Shown here piece after piece: positions 62,730-64,000 of a DNA stretch of 64,000 nt (position 1 is its first letter; every line of letters starts with the position of its first letter). The stretch is from Paractinoplanes lichenicola. GTDB taxonomy: Bacteria; Actinomycetota; Actinomycetes; Mycobacteriales; Micromonosporaceae. Position numbers and translations under genes: made by a program. Below the pieces are notes generated by a model, which was not told where the DNA came from, searched no databases, and saw only the letters and a program-made list of their open reading frames with translations. The stretch lies in contig NZ_JAENHO010000001.1 of assembly GCF_016785085.1 (NCBI RefSeq), forward strand, positions 1 through 64,000, in the 5' to 3' direction.

Positions 62730-63482
62730 ATGTCAGTGATCGGCGTTCCCTATCATCTCGACGAACACCTGCCCGACCTGGACTTCGCGCTGCGGCCCGA
62801 CAAGACGGTGACCGCGGAGCCGGCCGCCGGTGACCTGTGGGCACGGCTCGCGCCGCTGTATTCGGCGGTCGCCGACGCGGTGGCCGCGGCAGGCGACGGC
62901 AACTCCCCGGTGGTGGTCGTGACGGGGGACTGCCTCACCGCGCTGGGCACCGTGGCGGGCCTGCAGCGCGCGGGCGCGGATCCGAGCGTCGTGTGGTTCG
63001 ACGCCCACGGCGACGTGCAGACGCCGGAGACGACCACCTCGGGCTACCTGGCGGGCATGTCGCTGCGCATGCTGACCGGCCACCGCCCGGAGCTGATCGC
63101 CGACCGGCTGGGCCTGCGCCCAATCCCGGAACGACGGATGGTGCTGACCGGCGCGCGCGACCTCGACCCGGCCGAGGCCGACTACTTGAGCGGCGCCCAA
63201 ATCCGCCGGTGCGAGGTCGCCGACCTCACCGCCGCCGGGCTGCCGGACGGGCCGCTCTACGTCCACGTCGACATGGACGTCATCGAGCCGGCCGACGTGC
63301 CGGGCCTGCGCTTCCCGACCCCGGGCGGCCCGTCCGCCCCGGAGGTCGCCGACGCGCTCCGGCTGCTGGTCGGCACGGGACGGGTGGCGTCCGTGGGGAT
63401 TGCCTGCAGCTGGATGCCCGGGCAGGGCGCGGCGGCCGCGATCGGCCCGCAACTGGCGGCCGCACTGGGGGTGGAGCAGTAG
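62730..63482 (+). CDS. Arginase/ureohydrolase-fold protein with altered metal site
   Basis: 250 residues from ATG 62730. Ureohydrolase motifs: VVVVTGDCLTALGT (usually GGDHS), WFDAHGDVQTPETTTSGYLA (Asp91, His93, Asp95) and VHVDMDVIEP (Asp181, Asp183). The first metal-ligand His of the family is replaced by Cys68, so one manganese site is changed. The rest of the active site is kept. The protein is shorter than arginases (about 300). It may hydrolyse a guanidino or amidino compound with a different metal, or have a new role. Monocistronic, divergent from the response regulator. Confidence 0.82.
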   Translation: MSVIGVPYHLDEHLPDLDFALRPDKTVTAEPAAGDLWARLAPLYSAVADAVAAAGDGNSPVVVVTGDCLTALGTVAGLQRAGADPSVVWFDAHGDVQTPETTTSGYLAGMSLRMLTGHRPELIADRLGLRPIPERRMVLTGARDLDPAEADYLSGAQIRRCEVADLTAAGLPDGPLYVHVDMDVIEPADVPGLRFPTPGGPSAPEVADALRLLVGTGRVASVGIACSWMPGQGAAAAIGPQLAAALGVEQ

Positions 63483-63515
63483 CCCACTGCCAGGTGAGTA
63501 TTCAATGTCGGCGAT

Positions 63516-64000
63516 CTACGGGTGTGAGTCGGGCGCCGTCGTTTCAGCGTTCGCAGTTTCCCGAAAGAGGCTGCGAACGAGGGCCTGGCCGACCTCGAGG
63601 TCTTGGAGGACGTTCTCGCGGATGTCGTGCGTTGTCCGGATGCCGTCGCCCAACCTCAGGAGCCCGCTCAAATGAAGCCGCCAGAGGCTGATCAGTGCCC
63701 CGGCGAGGATGTGGACCTGGGGCGCGTCGACGGGTAGGCGAGCCTGGTGCGCGACCGCCCTCATCGCTGAGTTCGTGAGGAATTCCTGGCGCTCGGCAGT
63801 AGCGGCACGGAGGCCGGGGTTCGCACCTACGAGCAGCGCGAACGCGCGGACCGACCCGATGACCTCGCTGTCGCGGCCGGCTGCGACCGGTTCCTCGTCA
63901 AGCAATGCGAGCTCACTCTTGATGCACGACACGACGACGTCGAGGACGTGCATTCCTCCCGTCGGCTCCGGCGGGCCATCCGCTGCCCTGGCAAGGTCGG
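63516..64000 (-). CDS. TetR-family regulator, C-terminal part (5' end beyond the window)
   Basis: The frame is open from the right edge to the stop at 63516, at least 160 residues. It shows the all-helical ligand domain of TetR regulators (SVRAFALLVGANPGLRAATA then ERQEFLTNSAMRAVA; LAGALISLWRLHLSGLLRL). The helix-turn-helix would lie right of the window. ATG 63953 is internal to this frame and not the likely start. Target and ligand unknown. Confidence 0.7.
   Translation of the reverse strand, partial: DLARAADGPPEPTGGMHVLDVVVSCIKSELALLDEEPVAAGRDSEVIGSVRAFALLVGANPGLRAATAERQEFLTNSAMRAVAHQARLPVDAPQVHILAGALISLWRLHLSGLLRLGDGIRTTHDIRENVLQDLEVGQALVRSLFRETANAETTAPDSHP

Overview
The window looks like chromosomal DNA of a high-GC actinomycete, most likely Micromonosporaceae (Actinoplanes-like). 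The signs are very high GC at third codon positions, frequent GTG starts, stop/start overlaps inside operons, a PatA-type phosphatidylinositol mannoside acyltransferase, a ROK regulator, two perfect CebR-type cellulose operators and a 'streptophobe'-like membrane protein. The family assignment is an inference. CGTACG is strikingly over-represented in all reading frames. I saw no rRNA, tRNA, insertion sequence, prophage or CRISPR array.

Layout, left to right. (1) 1-5.9 kb: a leftward operon of a small protein, a LuxR-type (LAL) ATPase regulator and a large TPR/CHAT protein whose 3' end lies outside the window. (2) 5.9-7.7 kb: nucleoside hydrolase and SPFH protein. (3) 7.9-11.7 kb: a five-gene zinc/manganese ABC importer operon with an ArsR regulator and a Zur-like palindrome. 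(4) 11.7-16.2 kb: PatA, a GrpB gene with its core deleted, a secreted thrombospondin-3-repeat protein with a nuclease-like C terminus plus candidate immunity gene, and a frameshifted membrane-protein pseudogene. (5) 16.2-21.5 kb: ROK regulator with divergent MFS exporter, a complete CHAT protein and a SUKH-like neighbour.

(6) 21.5-34 kb is the most unusual part. A leftward operon (ribbon-helix-helix regulator, DUF4097 protein, ABC-2 exporter) and a rightward operon of nine intact genes diverge from a 107-bp region carrying eight helically phased TGGCAC units. The rightward operon encodes a small protein, vWA protein, PP2C phosphatase, degenerate YegI-like kinase, radical-SAM activase-like protein, coiled-coil protein, ClpB-like AAA+ ATPase, Hsp70-like protein and a second coiled-coil protein. 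A decayed CHAT gene is still start/stop-coupled to its end. The vWA-PP2C-kinase core resembles the known TerY-P triad; I do not know a name for the whole assembly.

(7) 34-47 kb: accessory metabolism. This includes a hemicellulose pair (CE7 esterase, GH43), an amine-oxidase-like flavoprotein, beta-carbonic anhydrase, a TetR/NmrA pair, and a CebR-type regulon joining a GH9-CBM3-CBM2 endoglucanase to a secreted RCC1-repeat protein. (8) 47-64 kb: mostly regulation and transport. It holds an Ntn-hydrolase-like protein, a PadR pair, a five-gene ABC/two-component operon, a BASS-family carrier, TetR/aldo-keto reductase, a CHASE3-type histidine kinase, TetR/SGNH hydrolase, a PepSY protein with its two-component system, an arginase-fold protein and a partial TetR gene. 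Several operator candidates are visible and listed separately.
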